Notes under the pieces: model-generated
The model's database searches: none
What the model was told of the DNA's origin: nothing
What the model saw: only the letters and a program-made list of their open reading frames with translations
Shown here: positions 45,575 to 58,009 of the stretch, piece after piece
Position numbering within the stretch: the first letter of the stretch is position 1
How the letters are laid out: every line of letters begins with the position of its first letter
Made by a program: the position numbers and the translations under genes
Origin: Brachynemurus nebulosus
Taxonomy: Eukaryota > Arthropoda > Insecta > Neuroptera > Myrmeleontidae
Assembly: GCA_035578155.1 (NCBI GenBank)
Contig: JAPWDM010000017.1
Coordinates: 7,212,828-7,276,827, forward strand
Direction: 5' to 3'
DNA: 64,000 nucleotides

Positions 45575-45891
45575 CACTTTAAATGATTAAGACGAGTTAA
45601 CTCGTCCTGCAATATGGCGGCTCAAAATGCTGTCATATGTACATATCCACTGGTACAGGTGCCGCCATCTATGACAATACGGTATAATTCTAAATAATGT
45701 TCAATTTTATCAACATAGTTTAGTATAATTTATTTTTTATAAATTCCTAGGGTTCACTTTTTTAATGTTGGGATCTTTAATTTTTTTCTTTTTCTTTTTT
45801 TGTAGCCTTATCTATTGTACTTATCACTTGGCAGTAATAAGGCCGGCATTTTGAGACAAAAAAATTTTACCATATGGTTTGTTTAAAAGGG
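45575..45891 (-). mobile_element. TTAA-type MITE, copy C
   Basis: TTAA at 45571-45574 and 45892-45895; the matching point in the right arm (about 46415-46422) has lost the exact TTAA (reads TAATAG on plus). Near-identical in sequence to copies A and D. Confidence 0.8.
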
Positions 45892-47107
45892 TTAAGGAAA
45901 TTTTAGTGGATTATCTTAGTAGTAGTAATCTACATTATCGGATAAGGCTAAAAGTAATTTAAAGTTATTATAGTGACATCTCTGTTCTTTTCAAGTGTAT
46001 TACGCATGATGATTACGACAACGCTGACATCTATACCCGCTGCCCCCCTTCTTAGTGCCATAGAGAGGTAATAGAGGGTCAAAAAAATGTATTGAATTTG
46101 GCTATCTTCCACAATTAAAATTCTGGTGTACTTTATCTATGTGTCAGACACAGTACGAATCAGTACGAATGCGTCCCTACCATAGATAAAGTACACCAGA
46201 ATTGTATTTCTGGAAGATAGCCAACTTCAATACATTTTTTTAACCCTCTATTACCTATCTATGGCACTGAGAACGGGTATAGATGTCATCGTTGTCGTAA
46301 TCATCATGCGTAGTACACTTGAGAAAAACAGAGATGTCACTATTATAGCTTTTTTATTTTTGGCCTTATCCGATAATGTAGGTTACTACTAATAAGATAA
46401 TCCACTAAAATTCTCCTAATAGCATTTCATTTTGATCAGTTTTTCAAGTTTAAAACTCATACAATAATTATATACTCATATATTTGTTTAAAAACAAAAG
46501 TAAATTTATTTTTATTCAAAATTATACATTAATCAAATATTTCGTAAATGAGTTCACTATATAGGTATATACTAAATATCACTATCACTGATTCTAATTT
46601 CTGACAAGTGTGCTCCTCCCATTTTTGCGCAACAGATAAAATGTATTCTAATTTTCTAATTAATTTACTGTGATAATAAAATAAGTAATTATTTTCAAAT
46701 AAAAATAAACTAATAAATATTAAATATACATACCTCCAATAATAATTAAGTAAAATTATTAAATTTAATATTGAACTCAAAAAAATAGACGAATTTCTCA
46801 TAAATAATTCGAAAAAAATGAAAATTTCCTGATAGAATTTTTTGTAATTGTTACTATAGAAATGTTACAAATTATAAATTTCTAAAATAGTAGAATAAGT
46901 TCTATGAACAGTAAATTCGACAGATATCAGCTAGTAGCACCTTTTATAATTATAATTTCTTTAAATATGTTGTGCAGTGCTACTGCACTGCCCCCTGAAG
47001 TCAGTGTCAAAATAACCACTTGCTAAGAAAAAATCCTATAATTTAAGTGAGTGCTCTTCTATATATTTATAGTGTTATTCTCTTTGGTCCCTACCGGTCT
47101 TCCGTAC

Positions 47108-47569
47108 AATTTTGTACACTGTTTTCTCCTTGTAAGCAACTATTTGCGAGAGTGAAATAGAATTATATTCATATTCATTTTACTTAATAAAATTCGCGTG
47201 TAATTAGATACCGGGTGATTAATGTGATTATATTATAGTTGATTATCTTATAATATGATGTAATAGCCGCTCCATACAAGTCAAAATTATGTTTGTGCAA
47301 ATTATTTGTGAAAAAATAAATTTATATGGACCTGCTATTGTATTGTGAAATGCGGAATAATGTAGATAAATTTTCAATTATAAAATCAAAAATATGAATA
47401 ATAACTATAAAAATAAATAACAAAAGATCATTTTTTACGTACCCCAATATACCTATGTGTGTAAGTAAAATACATAAACTGCTGAAAAAATTATTTCAAT
47501 ACTGTGCATATTTATATTTTAAAATTTGAAATTTGTAAAAACTGACAGTTCCATCATAACACTAATTAA
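47108..47569. other. Gene-free segment
   Basis: The first 60 bases are inverted relative to 49195-49295 (GAGAAAACAGTGTA motif). The rest is unrecognised AT-rich sequence. Confidence 0.4.
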
Positions 47570-48172
47570 AGAGGTGGATTCCAAAAGGCGCTAAGTCACT
47601 TTTTGCAATTTTTCAGGAAATGTAAAAAACTATCTAGGTAGGCAAATGTAGTAATCTGTTTAAATTATTTTCAAGTTCTTAGATAATAATTATTATTGAT
47701 GTTACTTATTTGTTCTTATTTATACATATAATTTTCAATAGATTATATTGAAAAAAAAAAAACCTTTAAAAAGTTGGGTTGAGTTGGTTAAAATAAACCT
47801 AGTTTGTTTAAATACCGATATATTTTATTCAAGAAACATTTTAAACAGTGCATTATCAGCTATTTCATGTGTTTGACATAACAGAAAATCTATCTAGGAG
47901 CAAATTTGGAAAAAAATACCAGCTATTATTGGAATAAAAATGCAATGGTTTACGAGTAAATTTGACTTAGAGCGTTTTGAAATAAAACTGTCACTGACTT
48001 AGCGCTTTTTTGGAAAACATTCCATTTTTCATCATTCATTTTACAGTAGACTAAGCTCATTTTGAAGGGTGCACTATGAAAATTGTGTAGAGCTGGACTT
48101 GAACATTCTGCATCAACTAAAATCTCACATTAGACAAAAAATGACTTAGCGCCTTTTGGAATCCACCTCTTC
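47570..48172. mobile_element. TIR element, about 600 bp (GGCGCTAAGTCA ends)
   Basis: TIRs of about 35 bp at 47570-47605 and 48137-48172, sharing AGAGGTGGATTCCAAAAGGC, with one or two mismatches. A TGACTTAGCGCTTTTTTGG motif recurs internally near 47994. No coding frame. Confidence 0.8.
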
Positions 48173-49857
48173 AATTGTTGTTTTTCATGTTTTTGTAACT
48201 TCACATTTTACTGTACACAAACACAGGCACAAATAACAAATATTTTACGAAATACATAATAAATATGATGGCTGATGGTGACGGGTCATAAATCGTAACT
48301 GTAACAGTTTAAATATCAACTTCTTTCCGTGATTGTTTTTAAAAACACTTGGACATCTATTGAGATTTATTAAAATTTAAGAAGTTCCTCACATTTATGC
48401 ACGTTTTAAAAAAATTATATACTTATAGAGGGCCATCAATTTTTTTAATTCTTCAAGAGATTATCATTTATTATTATCCACCAACACAAAATGTTACTAC
48501 TAATCCGAATTCTAATTCATGGACAAGATGGACAGTATGTATCTCATATTTTTGTGACGTATTGTAAGGACACTACATCAGTCATACCGAAATCTTTTCT
48601 ATAAATCGTTTTATCTATACATGTTACAACTTGATTCTTCATCTGTCTTCAGTGCATATTCATTGTTGTCAGTTTTGTCATTAATTACATTTTTTACAAC
48701 CTGTACTAGACCCATAGGGCATAGCCATAATAAATATGTATATGTAAACATTTAGAAATGAATAACGAAAAAATAATGCATTATTGCATTATCTTGATTA
48801 ATAAGTACATAATAAGAATAATCACAGAGTACGTAATAAGTAATAACTGCTCTTTGTATATTTTATCACTTTTATCAGTAATACATACATATTCATATTG
48901 ATATTATTACATTTTTTATTTATTTATACACTACTAAATCAACGTTGACACCTTCCTATCGCACTGGCAGGCCGCCGTTCCGACGAAGGATATCGAATTG
49001 TGGTGGGTGCTGGCTCCGAGCTGGGATATGCCAACCTATATTAATACATATTAGTAACATTTGACTAGACGATTTTTTTTTAGAATTTATCAATTTTTAG
49101 TTTTGTTAAATTTTTTTACCTTTATTTGTATAATTATATTGTATTTTGTCGTAAATCACAGTAATCAACCTGTATATCGTTGATTTATTGCTTAAAAAGG
49201 GTAAGAAATATAATTATATTCATTCCTCGCAAAAGTTGCTTATAACGAGAAAACGGAGAAAACCATGAGAAAACAGTGTAGTGTACCTTTTCTTCTCCTG
49301 AAGTTGCCGGTCTTTCAGAATGGTCAGTTCTGGTGTATTTTATCTATTATTTGTACATGTAAGCGCGTTTATCACTTAGAAATTCAAAATTATGAAAATT
49401 GCCACATTTTACTCAAAATTAATAAAAGACATAATAGTAAATCATTTGAAATAAAATTGTGTAGAAAAAACAAACGTAATTTAAAATTTTTAGCTTCAAA
49501 ATTCCTAAGGAAAATAAGGACTAGGAATTACTGCAAAATTGTAGTCATGTGTATAAATTAACCCAAAAAATTTTATAAAAAATATTTTTGTAAGTGAAAT
49601 TCAGAAAATTTTAATTGGAAGTAGGTAAGTAAAGTTTTAATTAATGAATAACAACTAGCTTTTATTACACTAATGAAATTTTTATATACAAAAATAGGAA
49701 GAAGAACAACTTAAGTTTGTAGATTGTAAATGAAATCAAAGTAAATAAAAAATTAAGCAATGCTGCTTTATTTTCTTACATTAAAAATAATTCAGATTTA
49801 TACTAAATATTATAGTTTAAGGAATATTTAAAATATTGTCTTTTGTATTATTTGAAA
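48173..49857. other. Gene-free region upstream of NOL9
   Basis: It contains a short GC-rich island (48935-49045) of unknown origin and a fragment of the giant-hairpin family (49195-49345, GAGAAAACAGTG, CTGGTGTATTTTATCTAT). The 98-codon frame at 49265 overlaps that fragment and has no domain. The NOL9 promoter must lie near 49600-49857, but no TATA box or initiator stands out. Confidence 0.45.
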
Positions 49858-51362
49858 ATGGGTAAAGTTAAAAAAGACAGTTTTCGTACTAATGTTGAGA
49901 AAATATTAGAACCAAAAATTTGTAAAAAATTAAAACCAAAATGTAAAAAAGAATCAACGAGTAAAATTAAAAAATTAAAAGCAAACTTTACACTTGATGA
50001 AAGCTTGGTAGAAAAAATCAAATTTCCTAAAGTAAGGGGAAACGGTCAAAACAAGTCAAAATTCAAAAAGGATAAAATAAAAAATGCTAAGTTAAAATGT
50101 GGTACTTTGCAAGTAACAGCCACCGAAAAACAATGGGATGTCTTTGAAACAGACACAGTAAATCCATCAATTTCAAATGATACAATAGTTGAATCAGATG
50201 TTTGTGAAATAAATAGCAAGGAGACAACAACCGAGACATCCTTTAAATCTAGTGAAGAAGAAAAAATGTTAACAATGTCAGAAAAATTAAAACTAAGCAG
50301 TAAACAATTAAACATAATAATTGGCGACTCAAGCGAAGAGGCGCAATCCGAAGAGGATGAACACATCGAAAATGTTTTGCGAAAAAACTATGTTTCAGTT
50401 ATCGAACCTACTGTAACCTTCGTTAGTTTGAACAATTCTGACAACTCAGACGGAAAACCTGAAAAAACAAAAAGTACAACGAAAATGAAAAAACGTAAAT
50501 TAAAAAAATTAAAATCGAAAAGCTTCAACAAAAAGCAAAATTTAAATAAAACTCCTGAGACTATCCTCCAGGAAGAGAGTACGGACGTCGGCGTAACTTC
50601 AGAGACCATTAACAAATTAAAAGATCTCTCAATTGAAACCCAGTCTGAAAAAAATTGCCAATATTATATATTAAATGATGCCTGTATTGTGATATTAAAA
50701 CATCCCACCAAACTGTACTTCAACGGCGTCTTAGAAGCTAGCGCGTTGATGGGTAAAGTCGAAGTACTCGGATATGTTTTAACTCGGACTCCTAAATTAA
50801 TATATTCATTAAGAGGCTCTAGTTTCTTATGTTTTGAAACGTTAGATTCTTCATCCGAAGAAGTTTCGAAAGAAGATAAAGATTTATTAGTGGCACTGGG
50901 ACTACATGTGTCCGTCATCGATTCTTTGAGTCCTTCTGACTGTATCCTTAAACTAGAACGATACATAGGACATAAAATTTACTTCATAAATCGCTATATT
51001 CAACAAAATATTATTCCACCCACTAAGGATGCAAATGAAATGGAGGATTTACTCAAATGTCGGTTTGCTACTGAGGACACAGCGTCATTGTACAATAAAA
51101 GCTTTGAATGGGATTATGTTTTACAAAGCATTAACGAGAATCCCTTCAATGCAAAAGTTGTCCTGTGCGGTGGAAAATCTGTGGGGAAATCGACGTTATT
51201 TAGGTATATTGTTAATCAGTTATTGCCTTTTGCAGGAGCTGTGCTGGGTATTGATTTAGATATTGGACAATCGGAATTTTTTGTACCTGGCTGTGTTTCG
51301 GTTCTGAAAATTACTGAACCACTTTTGGGACCTAATTATAGTCATATACAGAAGACAGAGAG
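49858..51362 (+). CDS. NOL9: NOL9 (polynucleotide 5'-hydroxyl-kinase), exon 1
   Basis: NOL9/Grc3-type kinases phosphorylate RNA 5'-hydroxyl ends made during ITS2 cleavage in 60S ribosome maturation, in the nucleolus. The predicted CDS joins four exons for 811 codons (human NOL9 is about 700). Exon 1 gives a long Lys/Ser/Glu-rich N-terminus (residues 1-250, basic clusters suited to nucleolar targeting), an N-terminal domain (about 265-400), the Walker A motif G438-G-K-S-V-G-K-S-T446 and D466-L-D-I-G-Q-S-E-F, the site typical of the family. The ATG at 49858 is chosen because codons upstream give no ATG. The donor is AGAG/GTACTA at 51363, a phase with two bases of the codon left. Confidence 0.93.
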
Positions 51363-51484
51363 GTACTACTAAAATATATATTTTATTTTAAAATTTTGAA
51401 AATTAAAATTTGCAGATTAGGCGAGTTGACAATTTTTTTTTTCATTAAAAAAGACGAATTTATATCTATAGATCTAGACTAGGC

Positions 51485-52062
51485 TAGGGATGACCGATAT
51501 TCATCGATGTTAGAAAAACATCGATGTTTAGGAGGAAAACATCGATGTAAAAACATCGATGTTATGTTCTCGATAACATCGACACATCGATGTTATGAGA
51601 ATAATATCAAAACATCGATATTACTCTAACCTATCCAGTATTTATAAAGTCCTGTCGCTGATTTTAAACAAGATTCATTACTTTTATGGCAAGTTCTAGG
51701 ATCCACTTATCCAAACTTGAAAAAAATTGCCATTACATATTTGTATTTCACAGTAACTTCAACAGCTTCAGAGAGACTTTTTTCAAAAGCTGGGCAGCAT
51801 TTGTATCAACAAAGGAACATATTAAAAGGGAAACTTCTAATAAAGTGACTTTTTTTGCAAAGTGTACCAAATAAATACTGGCAATGTTAATTTTTAATAA
51901 ATAAAATAATAGATTATAATGGTTGTTTATTTTGCTACAGAAACATCGATGTTTTCGAACATCGATGTCTTTCTTTCGATATATATATCGTATATCGATA
52001 CTCTTGAATCGATGTTAACATCAATGTCAACATCGATGTTTTTCTAATATGGATCATCCCTA
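51485..52062 (+). mobile_element. hAT-derived element with CATCGATG repeats, copy 2 (578 bp)
   Basis: Perfect 8-bp duplication GACTAGGC (51477-51484, 52063-52070). The same family as 6794-7328 in opposite orientation. The core (51720-51885) keeps the hAT dimerisation motif A-S-E-R-L-F-S-K-A-G-Q-H but with frame disruptions relative to copy 1. Confidence 0.88.
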
Positions 52063-52301
52063 GACTAGGCGCATATATACCATTTTTAATCGACCAACTG
52101 TTTAGTTATATGTTAGAAGATTATGGGATCTTATGGAGCGCATATTATCAACACGAGTGTAGTTCGATAGAAAAGTAAAAAAAAAAAACTATTGATCGTC
52201 TTTTGACTAAAAAGTCGGACAGCTTTTATTTTAGACAACTGTTGTGCGATACGTACAATACGTGCGATAGGTACTGTGTATTGAAGTGCACATATACACG
52301 A

Positions 52302-52410
52302 CTGTAACCATGGCAACCGTTCAGTCTTATTATGGTTGGTTGAACCAAACAATCGATCTGTAACCATGGCAACCGTTCAGTCCTATTATGGTTGGTTGAA
52401 CCAAAGAGGA
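52302..52410. repeat. 56-bp tandem duplication
   Basis: Two copies of a unit beginning CTGTAACCATGGCAACCGTT and containing TATTATGGTTGGTTGAACCA, one substitution apart. Confidence 0.9.
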
Positions 52411-53008
52411 TTAAACACGAGTGAGAATATATACGCATACGAACATTTTGAAAATTACTACACGACTAATTGATAATATGTGCACTCCTAACAACTAAAC
52501 CAAAAACCAACTAAATAGTTTAATTAATGGGTTGAAATCGTGAGGCTAACCGATTTCGGCTAAACAGTTTAATTGAGATAATAATCGAGTGTATGCACTA
52601 GACCAGTGGTTCCCAAAGTGGTCCCTACGGACCCCCAGGGGTTCTCGGTATCATTCAGGGGGTCCGTGGATATTTAAAATCTATTTGGGGGTCCCTGAAC
52701 AACGTCAGGGGGTCCGCGCAAGGTTTAATATAAAATAAAAAGATTGTGACAAATTTTTATTAATATAGAAGATAAATAACAATGAACAAATTATTATTAG
52801 CGATTTTTACGTCCTAAGTATTTTCATCTTGTATCTGAAATACTTTTTTTTAAAAATCATTTTGTATCTTGTATTTAGATACATTCTTTTGGTATCTTAG
52901 TATTTTGTAAATACTAAGTGAGCACGATAACTCGAATGAAATATCATATCATAAGTTAAGAAGTCCTAGTTCATTGAATGAGCATTATGGGTTATTGTAG
53001 AGAAGCTG

Positions 53009-53165
53009 TTGATTGCTTTTCCGTCTTCCTATTTGGTAAAATGTGGGTTCAGTGCCGTTATAAGTCTCATCAAAAAAAAAAAAAGAAACCGACCAGAAAT
53101 TAATACTCGCGGGGATTTGCGGTTGCTACTCACAAACATTGAGCCGGACATAAATACACTCATAA
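53009..53165 (+). pseudogene. hAT transposase C-terminal fragment (ZBED5/FAM200-like)
   Basis: The frame reads F-P-S-S-Y-L-V-K-C-G-F-S-A-V, then K-K-R-N-R and R-G-D-L-R-L-L-L-T-N-I-E-P-D-I, the conserved C-terminal block of the hAT group that gave rise to ZBED5/FAM200/SCAND3-type genes. Upstream catalytic regions are missing and an A-rich run expands the basic loop. The nested MITE begins five bases later. Confidence 0.8.
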
Positions 53166-53169
53166 CATC

Positions 53170-53768
53170 TAGAGATGAGCTAAACGGTTATTTTCTAATA
53201 ACTGTTATTGCAATAACAGTTACTGAAAAATAACTGTTATTTATAACAGTTATTGTAATAACTGGTATGGTATTTGGATATTTTAACATATTGTAAGATA
53301 TTCGATATGCGTATAAACGGTTCTGTTAGTGAAATATGCACAGATCTATAATACTGACTGATACTAAATAATATTTTTTGCTTTATTGTACTGCAGTATC
53401 TGTTCAAATACTTGCCTATACAAGGATTTAGGCTTTATATACACAATTTTAACAATTTTATGGATACAAAATTATAAATACAAATAGATAACTGTACAAT
53501 AGACAATAATTCATTTTTAAGGGTTTTTAAATGTACTACAATATGTGTAACTTGCCTGAGGCGTTATTATTTTGAAATTCTCCGTAGGTGGTTAAAATAA
53601 ATTACTGTGATCCTTGCTTTCGAATATATTAATATTGACCTATGTTATCGATATTTCCAAAGGAGTTATTTAAGTAACCAGTTACTGGGTATTCCAGTTA
53701 TTGACGATAACTGTTATCTTTCGATACTAGTTATAAAATAACAGTTATCGATATATCGATCATCTCTA
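53170..53768. mobile_element. Nested hAT-type MITE, 599 bp
   Basis: Ends TAGAGATGAGC and CATCTCTA; flanks ATAACATC (53162-53169) and ACAACATC (53769-53776), a 7/8 match. Left and right subterminal zones carry ATAACAGTTATT palindromes. Confidence 0.75.
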
Positions 53769-54076
53769 ACAACATCCCATCAGGTTTATCCAAGCCATTT
53801 TTTTTTTTGTATTTTTTTAAAAAAAAGTGATAATTTTTAATAAATATCTACTTCTTCAATAAAATATTTTATTTATATTTTATTTTTACGCCACCATGTA
53901 CCATTCAAAACGTCAAAATTAAACTTGTGTTTTTTCTAAATTATGCATTTATGTAGTTTTTCACCCAGGGTCCGTGAGCAAGTTTTGACTATGAAAAGGG
54001 GTCCGTGGGCCAAAAGAGTTTGGGAACCACTGCACTAGACCTTAGTGACAAAATGTTGAAATTAAGGCCTTGTACC

Positions 54077-54342
54077 CAATAAAATGAAATAAGAAATAAG
54101 AGATGTCGCCATCTAGTGACGTTGACTGAAACTTTAACTTAACTGCTCATAGGTATATGTAGGTATTTTTGTACATTAAAATTCATGAAAACATAACGTT
54201 CATGATGAATTATTTTGTCACTTAGTGACAAAAAATATCACGAATTTGGATGTACTAAAATATCTATAAGCAGTTAAGTTAAAGTTTTATTCTACGTCAC
54301 TAGATGGCGACACCCCTTATTTCTTATTTCATTATTATTGTG
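54077..54342. mobile_element. Foldback MITE, about 266 bp
   Basis: Arms share GAAATAAGAAATAAG, GTCGCCATCTAGTGACGT and CTTTAACTTAACTGC in inverted order. A diverged half-copy is at 58565-58645. Confidence 0.75.
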
Positions 54343-54369
54343 TAGAATCCCTTATATAAATTTTAAGCC

Positions 54370-54541
54370 GGCCTGTACACGATCAGTAATACTACCAGTA
54401 TTTAGAAATACTGACATTATTACTGATAATGTACTGATAATACTGAAGTATTCGTATATATAATTTACGTTATAAAAATAATGATTCATTATTTTTGTCA
54501 GTAAATACTGACAGTATTACTGATCATGTACAGGCAGCCTA
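54370..54541. mobile_element. Foldback MITE, about 170 bp
   Basis: The arms CCTGTACACGATCAGTAATA and the inverse of CCTGTACATGATCAGTAATA match, with GTATTTACTGAC-type motifs inside. Confidence 0.7.
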
Positions 54542-55024
54542 ATAAAATATACCTTATTATTAATTATTAATTTTTATTTTAAAAAAAAGTTATTAAATTT
54601 TATTACGTTGCTGTTTATTAAGCAAACAAGGATAAAATTACTGAATAGTGCTGTATTCGAAATTTCTATATAATTGATGCGCTCGCTAAAATGATAACTG
54701 ATAGCTCGCCTGTGCAAGCCCATTAGTTTGATGGAAATTCAACACTCTTGAATACGGCACATGTACTGTAAAATTGGATTTATTTGAATTCAGGGATTGT
54801 TGGCAACAAAATCGATAATTTTTGTCATAAATTACAATTATTGATTTTGTTCCCAACAACTTCCAAACTCCTATAAACTTCATATTATGGTAATTGAAGT
54901 TGTTATAACGAACTGACACTTATTTGTTAAAATCTGATAAGGTAGAATAGGTATACTATCACATAAAAAGGATAGCAAAATTCAATAAAAAAAAATAAAA
55001 ATTGTGCTACTTTTGAAAATGAAA
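54542..55024. other. Intronic segment without defined features
   Basis: AT-rich. A short inverted pair (TTGTTGGCAACAAAATCGAT against ATTGATTTTGTTCCCAACAA) forms a hairpin at 54797-54860. Confidence 0.45.
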
Positions 55025-55026
55025 TA

Positions 55027-55315
55027 CAGTAGAATCCCTCATAAGTTATACAATTGGGACCCGGAAACCTCTCATAAGTTATAATTCTCCTATTCTCTCA
55101 CTTAAAATGTTTTGACTTTTATACATGCGCATTATACTTTCCCAAGAGTATGCATTATTTTACTTGAACAAACCGCCTATTGGCGCACATTCACTACTAT
55201 AGAACTACGCATGCGCTTGTAACTAGTAGGAATAGCAAAAAAGGAGAAAATATAACTTATGAGAGGTTTAAAATATTATTTGCAACTGGTTTATAACTTA
55301 CGAGGTTTTTTTTTT
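55027..55315. mobile_element. Pogo/Tigger-like MITE, right end worn
   Basis: The left end CAGTAGAATCCCTCATAAGT follows a TA. The right side has inverted TTATAACTTACGAGG but the extreme end is not clear. Confidence 0.5.
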
Positions 55316-55833
55316 CTTGGAAATGTTAGAAGTATTTATATAAAAAAATTACTTGTAACATCAGCCGATAAAATTTTTTTCTGAGTCTTCGTTCTCAAGC
55401 GTTTTATTTTTCATTTCGAAACACGATGAAAACCCATCGTTCCTTTTTAAAGTTTGGTTTAATTTTATTTGATCATAGTAGAAGTCTAGGTATCCATTTC
55501 TAATCCTTTCGGATTTGCATTTTTAATTATTATTTCTAAATAAAAGTGAAATAAATCATATAATATATTTATTTATTGCATGCTTTTAAATTAAAAAAAA
55601 AAAAATGATGCCGAAAACTACAAAAAGGGAAGATTAATTTTCTCTACTATAAAGAACGAAAAAATAATGGACAGAACACAGATTCAAAATTTGTATCGAT
55701 CGATGTAATTCATTTAGATAAATTGTTTTAAAATTTTTTTAATAAGTTGTCAACTGGCCTATCAATGGAATATTAATTTTGTTTTTATATCCTTTAAATA
55801 TTAGAAAAAGTGCTGAATAACTTCAATTTTTAG

Positions 55834-56322
55834 GAGTTACTTGGTGGGATCGGTTAATGTAACCAGTTGTTTAAATCGTTATTTTTATTCTGTCGAAAGT
55901 CTTATAAAGTTTTGTCAGACTAACGAGTCCGTCAGTAATATCCCATGGATTGTAAACACAATGGGATTTGTACGTGGTTTGGGTAACGATATAATGACAA
56001 TTGTACTCCGACTGCTTCAACCAACGCATGTCGTACAGATTAATAGTGAAAATCAGAATAATAATTACGAACAATTTATGGAACCAAATTATGTAAGCAC
56101 TGCGGCGTTAAGTTTCAATTGGAAAAGTGTTGAACAATATGAGAATATTATCTATAATTATGATTTCTTTCCCATTTATTCTGTGGCTCATTCGTTACCG
56201 AGTAAAAAGGACACTGGTTGGCAGTTACATCCTAGGGAGTTACGTAATATGAATGTGTATAGCTATTTAAGTGGAATTGTGAAGGATGTGAATGAGAGTT
56301 TATTAGAAGTGCAACCTTATAT
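55834..56322 (+). CDS. NOL9: NOL9, exon 2
   Basis: Continues the kinase domain after the CLP1-type P-loop: Y-L-V-G-S-V-N-V...C-L-N-R-Y and W-I-V-N-T-M-G-F, a motif of Clp1/Grc3-type kinases. The acceptor is TTTTTAG/GAG at 55834. A second AG three bases on (55835-55836) makes a TAGGAG (NAGNAG) site that would add or remove one residue while keeping frame. The donor is AT/GTAAGT at 56323. Length 489 nt. Confidence 0.92.
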
Positions 56323-56988
56323 GTAAGTCGATAATGATTTTACCCATATGACTCCTTGCAGAAATGACTAGGATGATCATCGTTAAGCCAAAGGTCTTAG
56401 GTGTCATCCAGTTTCAGGCTCCTGTTCCATCGCCGTCTTTTCTCTTACGTAAAATTTTTAATTTTTCCATACATTAACATTAACGTTACAACTCTAATAC
56501 ATGCCCAGATCATTTCATAGCTTTCAATTTTCTTCACAGTGTATTAACTCTTTACACTCAAGCAAAAAAAAAGTGAGTTGTAAATAGGCTGGTAAGACAT
56601 GTAGCACATGACAACGACCGACGGATTCTTTTGACGTTCTAACCTTGTTTCCCCAAAGTTGAATACTAAATGCGCTAAATACGTCCTCAATGCTGTTTTT
56701 ATTAGTTTTTAATTTTAAAAAGATAATTCAACGTGATTTTGTATTATTTTATTTACAATTTTTCTAATAAATGAATGTGTTTGCAGTTATTAAATAAGAT
56801 ATTCATGTAATGTGAAGTATGAGCAGTCAATACAGTTCAACATTCAGTGTGTCATGTGGTACATGTCTTATGATCCAACAGACAAAACATCTTTAAATAT
56901 GGTAGAGTTAATGGACAAACCACCTTGTCATGCTGTACATGTCTTATAAGCGCAAAGGGTTAAAAATGAATACTTATTATCTTTTCAG
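56323..56988 (+). other. NOL9 intron 2
   Basis: 666 bp, GT-AG, no recognisable element. TGACATGTACATGACAC-like fragments (CATGT/ACATG) recur at 56595-56615, 56850-56870 and 56928-56945. Confidence 0.8.
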
Positions 56989-57176
56989 AGTAAAATTAAG
57001 TAATATGAAATTAGTAAGTCTTAATTTTGAAGTAAATGAAGCATTGCTGCCATGTGTCTTTAATGGAAATATCGTGGCTTTATGTTCAGAAGAAAAATAT
57101 GGCAGTGCTACAAATGATGAAAATTTAGTTGAAGGCTTGAAAAATCAAGACACAATTTATAGGTGTATAGGTTTTG
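56989..57176 (+). CDS. NOL9: NOL9, exon 3
   Basis: 188 nt encoding the C-terminal domain segment ...C-V-F-N-G-N-I-V-A-L-C... ending in R-C-I-G-F-G. Acceptor CTTTTCAG at 56988; donor TTTTG/GTAAAG at 57177. The phase joins exon 4 correctly. Confidence 0.9.

Positions 57177-58009
<833 letters not shown>

Larger units (their letters stand above)
40516..47107. mobile_element. Giant foldback with about 0.9 kb arms and multiple insertions
   Basis: The right arm 46181-47107 is continuous. The left arm is its inverted copy, split into 40516-40537, 43898-43925, 44326-44346, 44663-45044, 45354-45574 and 45892-46141 by inserted elements. The spacer is 39 bp (46142-46180). The outermost shared block is ACGGAAGACCGGTAGGGA. 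No transposase belongs to the hairpin itself; both arms carry the same short hydrophobic reading frame. Confidence 0.8.
52604..54032 (+). mobile_element. hAT element with CAGTGGTTCCCAAA ends, 1429 bp
   Basis: Perfect 8-bp duplication CACTAGAC (52596-52603, 54033-54040). The ends CAGTGGTTCCCAAAGTGG and the inverse of CAGTGGTTCCCAAACTC are a widespread animal hAT signature. It carries a transposase C-terminus (53009-53165) and a nested MITE (53170-53768). Confidence 0.9.
51363..55833 (+). other. NOL9 intron 1, 4471 bp, transposon-rich
   Basis: GT-AG intron. It contains hAT copies at 51485-52062 and 52604-54032 (with a nested one), a 56-bp tandem duplication, foldback MITEs at 54077 and 54370, and a pogo-like element at 55027. 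No alternative coding exon is apparent. Confidence 0.85.

Noticed and set aside
49265..49561. 98-codon frame before NOL9 as an extra exon
   Set aside because: No donor joins it in phase to 49858; it overlaps a fragment of the giant-hairpin family.
53009..53233. Domesticated ZBED-like gene in the NOL9 intron
   Set aside because: Only the C-terminal block remains and a MITE interrupts it; it is a transposase relic.
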